This document shows, piece by piece, positions 29,031-38,971 of a DNA stretch of 64,000 nucleotides. Source of the DNA: Paraburkholderia oxyphila NBRC 105797 (GTDB lineage Bacteria > Pseudomonadota > Gammaproteobacteria > Burkholderiales > Burkholderiaceae); assembly GCF_000685075.1 (NCBI RefSeq), contig NZ_BAYD01000046.1, positions 1-64,000 of the forward strand, given 5' to 3'. A program made the position numbers and the translations under genes. The first letter of the stretch is position 1; the number at the start of each line of letters is the position of its first letter. The notes below the pieces were generated by a model, which worked only from the letters and a program-made list of their open reading frames with translations, did no database searches and was not told the DNA's origin.

Positions 29031-30197
29031 TCAGTCGCCGGCCAGCTTCCACTTGCCGCCGGTGATCTGCACCATCACGCGCGCGCGTTGATCGAGGCCC
29101 GCGTGATCGGTCGCGCTCATGTCGAAGATGCCATGCGCGCCCGCGACGTCATGCGAATCTTCAAGCGCTTTGCGCAGCGCCTCGCGAAACGCCTTCGTCC
29201 CGGGCTGGCCCGCCTTCAGCGCGACCGGAATCGCGTGCTGCAACAGTAGACCCGCGTCCCACGCATGGCCGCCGAACGTCGAGATCGACCCTGCCCCCCA
29301 GGCCTTCTCGTAGGCCGCCGTGTACGCGAGCGCCGATTGCTTGACGGGGTTCGTGGCCGGCAACTGGTCGGCCACGAGCAACGGGCCGGCAGGCAGATAC
29401 GTGCCCTCGCAATCCTTGCCGCAGACGCGCAGGAAGTCGTTGTTCGCCACGCCATGCGTCTGATAGATCTTGCCCGCGTAGCCACGCTCCTTGAGGGTCT
29501 TCTGCGGCAGCGCGGCCGGCGTGCCCGCGCCGGCGATCAGCACGGCGTCGGGATGCTGCGAGATCATCTTGAGCACCTGGCCCGTGACGGAAGCGTCGTT
29601 GCGCGCGAAGCGCTCGCTCGCCACGACCTTGATGTTCTGCTTCGCGGCCGCCGCGCCGAACGCCTTGTACCAGCTCTCGCCGTAGGCATCGGAGAAGCCG
29701 ATGAAGGCCACCGTCTTCACGCCGTGCGCCGCCATGTGCTGCGCGATGGCGCCGGCCATCAGCTGATCGTTTTGCGGCGTCTTGAAGACCCAGGCGCGCT
29801 TCGCGTCCATCGGCTCGACGATCGAGGCCGCCGCGGCCATGGAGATCATCGGCGTGGCCGTTTCTGCGGCGACGTCGATCATCGCGAGCGAATTGGGCAC
29901 CACGGTCGAGCCGATCAGCGCGTCCACGTGATCTTCGCTCGTGAGCTTGCGCGCGTTCTTCACGGCCTGAGTCGAATCGGTCGCGTCGTCGAGCACGATG
30001 TAATCGATCTTCTGACCCGCGATTTCCTTCGGCAACAAGCCGATGGTGTTCCGTTCGGGAATCCCCAGCGAGGCGGCGGGCCCCGTGGCCGACAACGTCA
30101 CACCGATCTTCACGTCCGCCTGCGCCACACCTGCTGTAGCCGCGAGTGCCCCGGTCGCGACGCATGCCGCGCTCATCCAACGCCAAACCAACTGCAT
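29031..30197 (-). CDS. Branched-chain amino acid ABC substrate-binding protein, copy 2
   Basis: A 388-residue paralogue of the neighbouring protein at 27474-28643. The signal peptide ends near GVAQA (residue 27), followed by DVKIGVTLSATGPAASLGIP. The start at 30197 has a GAAGGAG ribosome binding site 5 bases upstream. A terminator directly downstream (28959-28986) suggests that it forms its own transcript, apart from copy 1 and the permease genes. The upstream region has a perfect ACCGGATT / AATCCGGT hairpin (30249-30266). Confidence 0.92.
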   Translation of the reverse strand: MQLVWRWMSAACVATGALAATAGVAQADVKIGVTLSATGPAASLGIPERNTIGLLPKEIAGQKIDYIVLDDATDSTQAVKNARKLTSEDHVDALIGSTVVPNSLAMIDVAAETATPMISMAAAASIVEPMDAKRAWVFKTPQNDQLMAGAIAQHMAAHGVKTVAFIGFSDAYGESWYKAFGAAAAKQNIKVVASERFARNDASVTGQVLKMISQHPDAVLIAGAGTPAALPQKTLKERGYAGKIYQTHGVANNDFLRVCGKDCEGTYLPAGPLLVADQLPATNPVKQSALAYTAAYEKAWGAGSISTFGGHAWDAGLLLQHAIPVALKAGQPGTKAFREALRKALEDSHDVAGAHGIFDMSATDHAGLDQRARVMVQITGGKWKLAGD

Positions 30198-30900
30198 CTC
30201 CACTCCTTCGATAAATCGTTTTCTTTATTGCCCCGGATTTTCAGCGCTACCGGATTTCAATCCGGTGGCGTTCGTGTTTTCACGCGTGATTCACTTACCG
30301 GCGAATCGGTAAGCGCAACCAGCAGATAATGCTGACCGCATGGTCGGCGAATGGCGAGTGTAACGGAGTGATGTTTGGCGCGGCAAGCGCTTTCCATTCG
30401 CTTACAACACGAACGCAACGCACATGCAAAGCCGTGTGCAATGCGTAACGCGCGAAGCCATCAGAGACAGGCATTCCACGCTCCGCGGAGAAATTTGCGT
30501 AATTCGGAGAGGGGGAAAACTCGCGCAGAAGTGCCGATTATTGACGAACGGCGGGCAAACGCCAGGCGAACGTAATGCGAGTGGAAAAAAGGAACAGCGG
30601 AGGAGGAAAAAGATAATCGGGAGAACGAGGTGTGTGCATCGCACAAAAAATGGCGCACAAATAAAAAGCGCTGTTGGACTCTCATCCAACAGCGCTTCCT
30701 TGTCCGGGCACTTTGTGCCTCAGTTGTCTCCTCGTTCTCCACCTGCAAATTCGGTGCATCAGAACTGGGTGAACTTTAAACTTCAGGCCCCTTCCGGGCA
30801 ACTAGCATTTACCCTAGTGGTGCAGTGCGGCACCCGAATGGGGCGCTTCAACGCCCATTGTCTCACCGACTGCAACAAAAGGCCACGCGCACCGCCCTCT
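30198..30900. other. Intergenic region between the two liv clusters
   Basis: About 700 bases without a supported gene. It holds two short palindromes near the binding-protein start (30249-30266 and TTACCG/CGGTAA at 30296-30311) and the terminator of the second liv cluster (30663-30697). The middle part is lower in GC than the genes around it. I see no coding pattern. Confidence 0.5.
30663..30697 (-). terminator. Intrinsic terminator of the second liv cluster
   Basis: A perfect 13-bp stem (AAGCGCTGTTGGA and complement) with a 6-base loop; on the minus strand it is followed by TTTTTAT. It lies about 200 bases past the livM stop. Confidence 0.8.
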
Positions 30901-31872
30901 TCAAGCGCGCAGCGGCCGCACGCGCGCCACGATCTCGCCGACGATGCCGCGCCGGAACGCCAGCACGCAGGCAATGAAGATGAGGCCGGTGACGATCGTC
31001 GCCGACTCGCCGAGCGAGCGGAACCAGTCCACGCCCGTCAGATGGGCGAGCGCCGTGCCGATGTCGCCAAGCCGGTCTTCGAGCGCCACGATCAGCGCCG
31101 CGCCCAGCAGCGGCCCGAACAGCGTGCCCATGCCGCCCACGAGCGTCATCAGGATCACGAGGCCGGACATGGTCCAGTAGGCGTCGCCGAGCGTCTCGAA
31201 ACCGAGCACGAGGACCTTGAGCGACCCGGCCAGACCCGCGAGACCCGCCGACAGCACGAACGCGAGCAGCTTGAAGCGGTCGGTGTCATAGCCGAGCGAA
31301 ACGGCGCGCGGCTCGTTCTCCTTGATCGCGCCCAACACCTGCCCGAACGGCGAATGCACGATCCGCACGATCAACAGGAACGCAAGCACCATCACCACGA
31401 GCACGACGTAATACAGCGCGAGATCGGAGTCGAGCGAGACGAGCCCGAACAGCTTGCCGCGCGGCACGCCTTGCAAACCATCCTCGCCATGCGTGAAGGG
31501 CGCCTGCAGAAACACGAAATACACCATCTGTGCGAGCGCAAGGGTGACCATCGCGAAATAGATCCCCTGGCGGCGGATCGCGAACATGCCCACGATCGCC
31601 CCCAGCAGCGTGGCGGCAGCCGTGCCGGCCAGCACGCCCAGCTCGGGCGTGAAGCCGAGCGACTGGATCGCATAGCCGGTGGTATAGCCCGCCGACGCGA
31701 GGAACATCGCATGCCCGAACGAAAGCAGTCCGGTGTAGCCGATCAGCAAATTGAACGCGGCGGCAAACAGCGCGAAGCACAGCACCTTCATCACGAAGAG
31801 CGGGTACGCGCCTATGAAAGGCGCCGCGATCAGACCGATCAGCAGCAGGCCATAAAGCACTTTTCTTTGCAT
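30901..31872 (-). CDS. livM: Branched-chain amino acid ABC permease (LivM), second system
   Basis: A 323-residue permease with about nine spans. The NLLIGYTGLLSFGHAMFLASAGYTTGYA region (in part GYTGLLSFGHAMFL) and the LVGGMGTLFGPLLGAALIV segment identify LivM. It overlaps the end of the upstream livH by one base (TGATG), indicating coupled translation. Confidence 0.94.
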   Translation of the reverse strand: MQRKVLYGLLLIGLIAAPFIGAYPLFVMKVLCFALFAAAFNLLIGYTGLLSFGHAMFLASAGYTTGYAIQSLGFTPELGVLAGTAAATLLGAIVGMFAIRRQGIYFAMVTLALAQMVYFVFLQAPFTHGEDGLQGVPRGKLFGLVSLDSDLALYYVVLVVMVLAFLLIVRIVHSPFGQVLGAIKENEPRAVSLGYDTDRFKLLAFVLSAGLAGLAGSLKVLVLGFETLGDAYWTMSGLVILMTLVGGMGTLFGPLLGAALIVALEDRLGDIGTALAHLTGVDWFRSLGESATIVTGLIFIACVLAFRRGIVGEIVARVRPLRA

Positions 31873-32756
31873 CACCGTTCCTTGCCGAAGAGACCAGCGG
31901 GGCGAATCAGCAGCACGATCGCCATGATCACGAACACCACGGTCGCGGAAGCCTCGGGCCAGAACACGCGCGTGAAGCCTTCGATCACGCCGAGCAGGAG
32001 GCCCGTGATGATCGACCCCATGATCGAGCCCATCCCGCCGATCACGACCACGGCGAACACCGTGATGATCATCGACTGGCCCATGAGCGGCGAGACCTGG
32101 ATGACCGGTGCGGCCAGCACGCCCGCGAACGCGGCGAGCGCGACGCCGAAGCCGTAGGTGAGCGTGATCATCAGCGGCACGTTGATGCCGAACGCCTCGA
32201 CGAGCTTGGGATTCTCCGTGCCCGCACGCAGATAGGCGCCAAGGCGCGTCTTCTCGATCACGAACCACGTGGCAAAGCACACGGCAAGCGAAGCAACCAC
32301 GACCCACGCGCGGTAGTTGGGCAGATACATGAAGCCGAGATTGGTCGCGCCCGAAAGCGCGTCGGGCACGTCGTACGGCTGCCCGGAAGAGCCGTAGATG
32401 GAGCGGAACACCCCTTCCAGCACGAGCGTGAGCCCGAAGGTCAGCAGGAGTCCGTATAAATGATCGAGCCGATAGATCCAGCGCAGCATTGTGCGCTCGA
32501 TCACCATCCCCACCAGTCCCACCACGATGGGCGCGACGAAGATCATCACCCAGTACGGCAGGTTGAAGTAAGCGAGACCCATCCACGTGAGCATCGCGCC
32601 CAGCATGAACAACGCGCCGTGCGTGAAGTTGATCACGTTGAGCATGCCGAAAATCACCGCGAGACCCAGGCTCAGGATCGCATAGAACGAACCGTTCACG
32701 AGCCCGAGCAACAACTGGCTCAGCATTGCCGGAAGCGGAATGCCAAAGATCGTCAT
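31872..32756 (-). CDS. livH: Branched-chain amino acid ABC permease (LivH), second system
   Basis: A 294-residue permease. LLGLVNGSFYAILSLGLAVI followed by NVINFTHGALFMLGAM are LivH signatures, and the second half has VVIGGMGSIMGSIITGLLLG. I chose the ATG at 32756 (MTIFGIPLPAML); in-frame starts at 32768 and 32780 are possible and would add only a few residues. It lies 132 bases after the binding-protein gene. Confidence 0.93.
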   Translation of the reverse strand: MTIFGIPLPAMLSQLLLGLVNGSFYAILSLGLAVIFGMLNVINFTHGALFMLGAMLTWMGLAYFNLPYWVMIFVAPIVVGLVGMVIERTMLRWIYRLDHLYGLLLTFGLTLVLEGVFRSIYGSSGQPYDVPDALSGATNLGFMYLPNYRAWVVVASLAVCFATWFVIEKTRLGAYLRAGTENPKLVEAFGINVPLMITLTYGFGVALAAFAGVLAAPVIQVSPLMGQSMIITVFAVVVIGGMGSIMGSIITGLLLGVIEGFTRVFWPEASATVVFVIMAIVLLIRPAGLFGKER

Positions 32757-32888
32757 GAAAGCCGCCATGAATGCCAACAACGGTTACGCACACACGCGGC
32801 ACGCGGCGCGGGCTCCTCGCCGCGACGCGTGCCGCCTGCCTGACACACAGCCATTACACCCTTCGGATTCTGCAAGCCTTGGGGGTAG

Positions 32889-34106
32889 TTACTTCCACAG
32901 CGCGCATTTGCTCTCCTGCTTGGTCGTGTACGCCTGCTCGCCCGGAATCGTCTGCAGGACCTTGTAGTAGTCCCACGGCTTCTTCGATTCCGACGGCTTC
33001 TTCACCTCGACCAGATACATGTCGTGGATCAGCACGCCGTCCTGGCGGATATAGCCGTTGCTCGTGTACATGTCGTCGATCTTGTTCTTCTTCAGCTGCG
33101 CCATGACCTTGTCGGCATCGGTCGTGCCGGCCGCCTGCACGGCTTTCAGATACGACGTCACCGCAGAATAGTCGGCCGCCTGCAGCTCGGACGGCATCTT
33201 CTTGGTCTGGTCGTAATAGCGCTGCGCCCACTTGCGGGTCGCGTCGTTCTGATCCCAGTACCAGCCGGTCGTGAGCACGAGGCCCTGCGTCGTCTCGAGC
33301 CCGAGGCTGTGAACGTCAGGCAGGAACATCAGCAACGCCGCGGTCTTCATGGTCTTGTTGATGCCGAATTCCTTGGCGGCCTTGATTGCGTTGACCGTGT
33401 CGCCACCGGCGTTCGCGAGGCCGAGGATCTGCGCCTTCGAAGCCTGCGCCTGCAGCAGGAACGACGAGAAGTCCGACGCCGAAAGCGGATGCCGCACCTC
33501 GCCGAGCACCTGGCCGCCGTTCGCCTTCACGACGTCCGCGGTGTTCTTCTCGAGCGACTTGCCGAACGCGTAGTCGGCGGTCAGGAAGAACCAGGTCTTG
33601 CCGCCCTGCTTGAGCACCGCGAGGCCCGTGCCCTTCGCGAGTGCCACCGTGTCATAGCCGTAGTGGACCGTGTACGGCGTGCACTGCTCGTTCGTGAGCG
33701 CATCCGTGCCCGCGCCGGTGTTGATGTATACAAGCTTCTTTTCCTGCGCGACCTGATTCATCGCGAGCGCGGTGGCAGAATTCGTGCCGCCGAGCAGCAA
33801 ATTGAGCCCGTCGCGGTCGGCCCACTCGCGCGCCTTCGACGCCGCGATATCGGCCTTGTTCTGGTGGTCCGCGTACATGACCTGGATCGGCTTGCCCAGC
33901 ACCTTGCCGCCGAAGTCCGCCACCGCCATCTTGATCGCCACGAGGCCGCCCGGGCCGTCATCGTCCGCATACAGGCCCGACATGTCGGTGATGAAGCCGA
34001 TCTTCACCGCGTCGTTGGCGGCCTGCGCGCTCCCCGCGCTGAACGCCATCACGGCGGCCGAGGCAGCAAACAGGCCCGCAAGCCGTGCGAACGTGGTTTT
34101 CTTCAT
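32889..34106 (-). CDS. ABC transporter substrate-binding protein, second HAAT system
   Basis: A 405-residue periplasmic protein. The signal peptide ends at GSAQA (about residue 29); the mature protein starts ANDAVKIGFITDMSGLYADD, a Peripla_BP_6 domain. It is clearly distinct from the two paralogues at 27474 and 29031 and resembles the Burkholderia binding proteins encoded beside LivHM for amides, ureas or branched-chain acids. A GAAGGAGAC ribosome binding site precedes the ATG at 34106. Confidence 0.92.
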   Translation of the reverse strand: MKKTTFARLAGLFAASAAVMAFSAGSAQAANDAVKIGFITDMSGLYADDDGPGGLVAIKMAVADFGGKVLGKPIQVMYADHQNKADIAASKAREWADRDGLNLLLGGTNSATALAMNQVAQEKKLVYINTGAGTDALTNEQCTPYTVHYGYDTVALAKGTGLAVLKQGGKTWFFLTADYAFGKSLEKNTADVVKANGGQVLGEVRHPLSASDFSSFLLQAQASKAQILGLANAGGDTVNAIKAAKEFGINKTMKTAALLMFLPDVHSLGLETTQGLVLTTGWYWDQNDATRKWAQRYYDQTKKMPSELQAADYSAVTSYLKAVQAAGTTDADKVMAQLKKNKIDDMYTSNGYIRQDGVLIHDMYLVEVKKPSESKKPWDYYKVLQTIPGEQAYTTKQESKCALWK

Positions 34107-34217
34107 TGCAGTCTCCTTCATTGGTTACGTTGTTATTCAGGAACACTCCATGAACAAGCGGAGGCAAAACAGTTCGCGCGGCGCGGTCCACCGCCGCGCG
34201 CGAGGCAAACATGAAAA

Positions 34218-34988
34218 CTAGACTCCGAGGAGGTCGTGCAGCACCGGCATCTTGCCTTCGAGCTCGGCAATGCCGAAGCGCTCGACGATGCGTCCGTGCT
34301 CCATTACGTAGAAGCGGTCGGCGAGCGGCGCCGCAAAGCGGAAGTTCTGCTCGACCATCACGATCGTGTAGCCGCGCGACTTCAGCGTGAGGATCATGCG
34401 GGCGAGCGTCTGCACGATCACCGGCGCGAGGCCTTCGGAGATCTCGTCGAGCAGCAGCAGGTTCGCGCCCGTGCGCAGGATGCGCGCCACGGCGAGCATC
34501 TGCTGCTCGCCGCCCGAGAGCCGCGTGCCCTGGCTATTGCGGCGCTCCGCGAGATTCGGAAACATCGAGTAGATCTCGTCGAGCGACATTCCCCCCGCGC
34601 CTTTTGTGCCCTTCATGCCGATCGCGGGCGGCAGCAGCAGGTTTTCCTCGCACGAGAGGCTTGCGAAGATGCCGCGCTCCTCGGGGCAATACCCCACCCC
34701 GCAATGCGCGATGCGATAGGTGGGCATCTGGATGGTCTCGCGCCCGCCGATGCGGATCGACCCCGTGCGCCGGCCCGTGAGGCCCATGATCGCGCGCAGC
34801 GTCGTGGTGCGCCCCGCGCCGTTGCGCCCGAGCAGCGTGACGACTTCGCCGCGTTTCACGGACAAGTCGACGCCATGCAGGATATGCGACTCGCCGTACC
34901 ACGTCTGCAAGCCCGCGATTTCTAGCGCGCTCTCGCCCGGCGCGGCATCGGCTGCCGCTTCGTTCCCCCGCTCCGTCACGGTGCTCAT
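34218..34988 (-). CDS. livF: Branched-chain amino acid ABC ATPase (LivF), second system, with Arg in Walker A
   Basis: A 256-residue LivF-type ATPase. The Walker A motif reads GRNGAGRTTTLRAIMG: the lysine that contacts ATP phosphates is replaced by Arg (codon CGC). The signature LSGGEQQMLAVARIL, Walker B LLLLDEISEGLAP and the MVEQNFRFA switch histidine region are otherwise normal (the usual His is not seen at the expected place, as in many LivF). It overlaps livG by 4 bases. It is not known from sequence whether the Arg form hydrolyses ATP. Confidence 0.92.
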   Translation of the reverse strand: MSTVTERGNEAAADAAPGESALEIAGLQTWYGESHILHGVDLSVKRGEVVTLLGRNGAGRTTTLRAIMGLTGRRTGSIRIGGRETIQMPTYRIAHCGVGYCPEERGIFASLSCEENLLLPPAIGMKGTKGAGGMSLDEIYSMFPNLAERRNSQGTRLSGGEQQMLAVARILRTGANLLLLDEISEGLAPVIVQTLARMILTLKSRGYTIVMVEQNFRFAAPLADRFYVMEHGRIVERFGIAELEGKMPVLHDLLGV

Positions 34989-35764
34989 GCGTGCGCCCCC
35001 GCGAGCGCCGCATCGGCGCTGCCCATATAGGCTTCGGCCACGAGCGGATTCTTCGACACTTCCGCGTAGCTGCCCTCGGCCAGCACCTCGCCGCGCTGCA
35101 GGACCGTGATGGTGTCGGAAATGCCAGCGATCACGTTCATGTTGTGCTCGACCATCAGGATCGTGCGGCCGCTCGACACTTTCTTGATGAGCGCGGTGAC
35201 GCGGTCCACGTCCTCGTGGCCCATGCCCTGCGTGGGCTCGTCGAGCAGCATGAGCTCGGGCTCCATGGCGAGCGTCGTCGCGATTTCGAGCGCGCGCTTG
35301 CGCCCGTAGGCGAGCTCGACGGTGGGCACGTCGGCGAAATCGGTGAGGCCCACCTGGGTGAGCAGGTCCATGGCGCGGTCGTTGAGCTCGGCGAGCGAGC
35401 GCTCGCTCTTCCAGAAGTGATACGCGGTGCCGAGCTGGCGCTGCAGGCCAATGCGCACGTTCTGCAGCGCGCTCAAATGCGGAAACACCGCCGAAATCTG
35501 AAACGAGCGGATGATGCCGCGCCGCGCGATCTGCGCGGGCCGCTCATGCGTGATGTCGATGCCGTTGAAGACAATGCGCCCCGCACTCGGGACGAGAAAT
35601 TTGGTCAGGAGATTGAAGCAAGTGGTCTTGCCCGCGCCATTCGGTCCAATGAGCGCGTGAATCGAACCGCGGCACACGCGCAAGTTCACCCCGTTGACGG
35701 CCGTGAAACCCTTGAACTGTTTCGTGAGGCCGCGTGTCTCCAGAATCGTGTCGCCGAGAATCAT
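34985..35764 (-). CDS. livG: Branched-chain amino acid ABC ATPase (LivG), second system
   Basis: A 259-residue LivG ATPase with a normal Walker A (GPNGAGKTTCFNLLTKF), the LAYGRKRALEIATTLAM signature region and Walker B LMLLDEPTQGM, plus the MVEHNMNVI switch. The start at 35764 has a strong GGAAGGGGAC site. It is the first gene of the cluster livG-livF-binding protein-livH-livM, an order unlike the first liv operon. Confidence 0.95.
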   Translation of the reverse strand: MILGDTILETRGLTKQFKGFTAVNGVNLRVCRGSIHALIGPNGAGKTTCFNLLTKFLVPSAGRIVFNGIDITHERPAQIARRGIIRSFQISAVFPHLSALQNVRIGLQRQLGTAYHFWKSERSLAELNDRAMDLLTQVGLTDFADVPTVELAYGRKRALEIATTLAMEPELMLLDEPTQGMGHEDVDRVTALIKKVSSGRTILMVEHNMNVIAGISDTITVLQRGEVLAEGSYAEVSKNPLVAEAYMGSADAALAGAHA

Positions 35765-36198
35765 GTCCCCTTCCACGCGAAGTAAGGCGTAACACTTCAG
35801 ATCGTTCGTGCAGGGCTGTGCACGACTTTGCACGGCGCGCCATGTTTGGGCGCGCGCTTGCCCGCTCTGTCATTCCGCGCCATTGTCTCGCCAATGATGC
35901 AGCGCAATCATTGGGATTTGCACTTACGGGTGAGAGGCAATATCCACGCGCCTACGACGCGCTACTTGACGACAAATGGCAGCACGATGACGTCGAAATG
36001 ACGACGCGTTCGACGCATCACAATTTCACGCAAAACATGCGAATGCGCATGCGCCGCTTACGCGGCGCATGTCCTGGATACTGGTCCGGAACGCGCGTCC
36101 TGTTCAGGCCCGTTGCGAATGACGGCGCCCCGATCCTGCTCAGGTTCGATGCTCGCCTGGCTCGGGCACGTGCCGGTCTCCAATGTTAAGCGTGCGCT
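35765..36198. other. Intergenic region upstream of the second liv cluster
   Basis: About 430 bases. It contains a 10-bp hairpin (36048-36071, arms CATGCGCCGC and complement, loop TTAC) downstream of the oxidoreductase gene, without a T-tract. The region must also hold the promoter of the liv cluster, but I see no clear consensus boxes. Confidence 0.4.
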
Positions 36199-37905
36199 TC
36201 ACGCTGGCGTCGCCGATGCGGCGGCATCGTTGCGCACGTTCGTGGACGCGCCCGCACGACGGTCTTCGCGCAGCATCTGCGCGGCGCGCTCGGCAATCAT
36301 CAGCGTGGGCGAATTGGTGTTGCCCGAAGTGATGAACGGCATCACCGATGCGTCCACGACACGCAAACCTTGCACGCCGCGCACGCGCAGACGCGCATCG
36401 ACCACGGCATCGGCGTCGTCGGCGCGGCCCATGCGGCAGGTGCCCACCGGATGGAAGATCGTCGTACCCACGTTGCCGGCCGCCTCGCGCAACTGCGCCT
36501 CGCTCTCGAAGGCGGGCCCCGGCAAAATCTCTTCGGGCCGATAGCGCGCGAGTGCGGGCGAAGCCGCAATGCGCCGCGTGAGCCGCATGGCATTGGCGGC
36601 CACGCGCAAGTCCTCCTCGGTCGACAGATAATTCGGCGCAATCACGGGCGCGTCCTTGGGGTCGACCGACACCGCATGAATGCTGCCGCGCGACGTGGGC
36701 CGCAGATTGCAGACCGACGCCGTGAACGCATTGAAGCGATGCAGCGGCTCGCCAAAGCGGTCGAGCGAGAGCGGCTGCACGTGATACTGCAGGTCGGGGC
36801 GCGTCATGTTCGCATCCGACCTCGCGAACGCGCCGAGCTGCGAAGGCGCCATCGACATCGGGCCGCTCTGGAACAGCGCGTACTCCATGCCGATCATCAG
36901 CTTGCCCCACCAGTGCGCGGAGGCCGTGTTGAGCGTGCGCACGCCGTTCACGCGAAACGCCATGCGCAGTTGCAGATGGTCCTGGAGATTCTCGCCCACG
37001 CCGCGCAAGTCCTGCACGACCCCGACGCCGAGCCGCGCAAGCCGCGCGGCATCGCCCACGCCGGAGCGCTCGAGCAGTTGCGGCGAGTTCACCGCGCCCG
37101 CGCTCAGGATGACTTCGCAGCGCGCACGCGCGACATACGCAACGTCGCCGCGATACTCCACGCCCACGCAGCGCGTGCCCTCGAAGATCACACGCTCGGT
37201 GAGCGCCCCCGTGACGACGGTGAGATTGGGCCGTTTCATGGCGGCGCGCAGAAACGCCTTCGACGTATTCCAGCGTATGCCGCGCTTCTGGTTCACGTCG
37301 AAATAGCCCACGCCGCCGTTCGGGCCGCCGCTGTCGCCGCGATTGAAATCGTCAGTGGCGGGAATGCCCTGCTCCTGGGCGGCCTGCGCGAACGATTCGA
37401 GAATTTTCCACTTAAGGCGCTGCTTCTCGACGCGCCACTCGCCGCCCGCGCCGTGATACGCGTTCGCGCCGCCGTGGTAGTCCTCGCTGCCGCGGAACAC
37501 GGGTAGCACCGACTCCCACGACCAGCCCGAGTCGCCGGTCACGCGCGCCCACGCGTCGTAGTCTTCGCGCTGGCCGCGCATATAGATCATGCCGTTGATC
37601 GACGACGATCCACCGAGCACGCGCCCGCGCGGATACGAGAGCGCGCGGCCATTGAGGCCCTTCTCCGCCGCGGTCTTGTACAGCCAGTCCGTGCGCGGAT
37701 TGCCAATGCAATACAGATAGCCAACCGGAATGTGGATCCAGTGATAGTCGTCCTTGCCGCCCGCTTCGATCAACAGAACAGAGACATCGGAGTCTTGCGT
37801 CAGGCGGTTGGCGAGGACGCAGCCCGCCGTGCCGGCGCCGACGATCACGTAGTCGAATTCGCCTTCGAGACGGCGCCCTGCCGATGCATCGCTCAGTGCG
37901 GCCAT
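36199..37905 (-). CDS. GMC-family FAD oxidoreductase (choline/alcohol dehydrogenase type)
   Basis: A 568-residue flavoenzyme that oxidises an alcohol. The N-terminal FAD motif is DYVIVGAGTAGCVLANRL followed by VLLIEAGG; GMC signature 1 is in RGRVLGGSSSINGMIYMRG, and GAVNSPQLLERSGVG is signature 2. The catalytic His is in HPVGTCRMG and the Asn in SGNTNSPTLMIAE. The start at 37905 (MAALSDASAG) has a CAGGAGAC site. It is divergent from a LysR gene, which probably regulates it. The substrate is unknown; choline dehydrogenase proper usually sits with betB/betI, absent here. Confidence 0.93.
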   Translation of the reverse strand: MAALSDASAGRRLEGEFDYVIVGAGTAGCVLANRLTQDSDVSVLLIEAGGKDDYHWIHIPVGYLYCIGNPRTDWLYKTAAEKGLNGRALSYPRGRVLGGSSSINGMIYMRGQREDYDAWARVTGDSGWSWESVLPVFRGSEDYHGGANAYHGAGGEWRVEKQRLKWKILESFAQAAQEQGIPATDDFNRGDSGGPNGGVGYFDVNQKRGIRWNTSKAFLRAAMKRPNLTVVTGALTERVIFEGTRCVGVEYRGDVAYVARARCEVILSAGAVNSPQLLERSGVGDAARLARLGVGVVQDLRGVGENLQDHLQLRMAFRVNGVRTLNTASAHWWGKLMIGMEYALFQSGPMSMAPSQLGAFARSDANMTRPDLQYHVQPLSLDRFGEPLHRFNAFTASVCNLRPTSRGSIHAVSVDPKDAPVIAPNYLSTEEDLRVAANAMRLTRRIAASPALARYRPEEILPGPAFESEAQLREAAGNVGTTIFHPVGTCRMGRADDADAVVDARLRVRGVQGLRVVDASVMPFITSGNTNSPTLMIAERAAQMLREDRRAGASTNVRNDAAASATPA

Positions 37906-38083
37906 GATGTGTCTCCTGTGAGCCATGGCGGCTTATGCCGCGCGCTTATGCTTGTTTGCGTATTGCCATGCCCAACGACGGGCAACGAACGCTCGATGGA
38001 TTCCAATTAGCGTAATCGCGCGGGGCATCGGCGATCCAATGATTAATCCTCAACTGAGATATAAGGCGCGTTAATATCAGCGC

Positions 38084-38971
38084 ATGGACCTGACCTTGTT
38101 ACGCGCGTTCGTGACGGTCGCGCGCGAGGGCAATCTCACGCGCGCGGCAACGCACCTGCATCTGACTCAGCCGGCCGTGAGCCTGCAGATCAAGCACCTG
38201 CACGAGACGCTGGGCGTCACGCTGTTCACCCGCACCTCGCATGGCCTCGTGCTCACACGCGACGGACAGGCGCTGCTGCCGCACGCCGAGCGCGCGCTCA
38301 CCGCCGCCGGCGACGTGCAACGCGCCGCCGCCGCGCTGCGCCACGAGGTGCGCGGGCGGCTGCGCATCGGCACCATTCTCGACCCCACGTTCCTGCGGCT
38401 CGGCGGCTTCCTGCATCAGCTCGTGGAAACCTGGCCGCAGATCGAGACGGCGCTGCGTCACGGTATGTCGGGCTGGGTGCTCGACCAGGTGCGCGCGCGC
38501 GAGCTGGACGTGGGCTACTACATCGGCCAGCCCAGCCCCGACCCCGAGATCTTCCATACGATCACGCTCACGCGATTTCAATACCGCGTGCTCGCGCCCG
38601 CCGGCTGGAAGGACCGCGTCAAGGGTGCGCACGACTGGCGCGCACTCGCGGCCCTGCCCTGGATCTGGACGCCACCCGCATCGGCGCACAACCGGCTGCT
38701 CTCGGTGCGCTTCGAAGCCGCGCACGCGAAGCCCGTGAAAGTCGCCGAGGTGGACCAGGAACCCTCGATGATCGACCTCGTGAAATCGGGCGTGGGTCTC
38801 TCGCTCGCGCGCGACGCGACCGCGCTCGCCGAGGCGCATGCGCATGCACTGACCATCGTCGAAGGCGTGACAGTGCCCACCGAGCTCACCTTCATCACGC
38901 TGGCCGCGCGGCGCGACGAGCCCACCATCGCGGCTGCGCTCAAGGTCATCGAGACGCAGTGGGCGATATGA
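38084..38971 (+). CDS. LysR-family transcriptional regulator
   Basis: A 295-residue regulator with the N-terminal winged helix-turn-helix (FVTVAREGNLTRAATHLHLTQPAVSLQIK cut here as NLTRAATHLHLTQPAVSLQI) and a periplasmic-binding-like effector domain after about residue 90. It is divergent from the GMC oxidoreductase with a 178-base shared control region, the usual layout for a LysR regulator and its target. The inducer is unknown. Confidence 0.93.
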   Translation: MDLTLLRAFVTVAREGNLTRAATHLHLTQPAVSLQIKHLHETLGVTLFTRTSHGLVLTRDGQALLPHAERALTAAGDVQRAAAALRHEVRGRLRIGTILDPTFLRLGGFLHQLVETWPQIETALRHGMSGWVLDQVRARELDVGYYIGQPSPDPEIFHTITLTRFQYRVLAPAGWKDRVKGAHDWRALAALPWIWTPPASAHNRLLSVRFEAAHAKPVKVAEVDQEPSMIDLVKSGVGLSLARDATALAEAHAHALTIVEGVTVPTELTFITLAARRDEPTIAAALKVIETQWAI

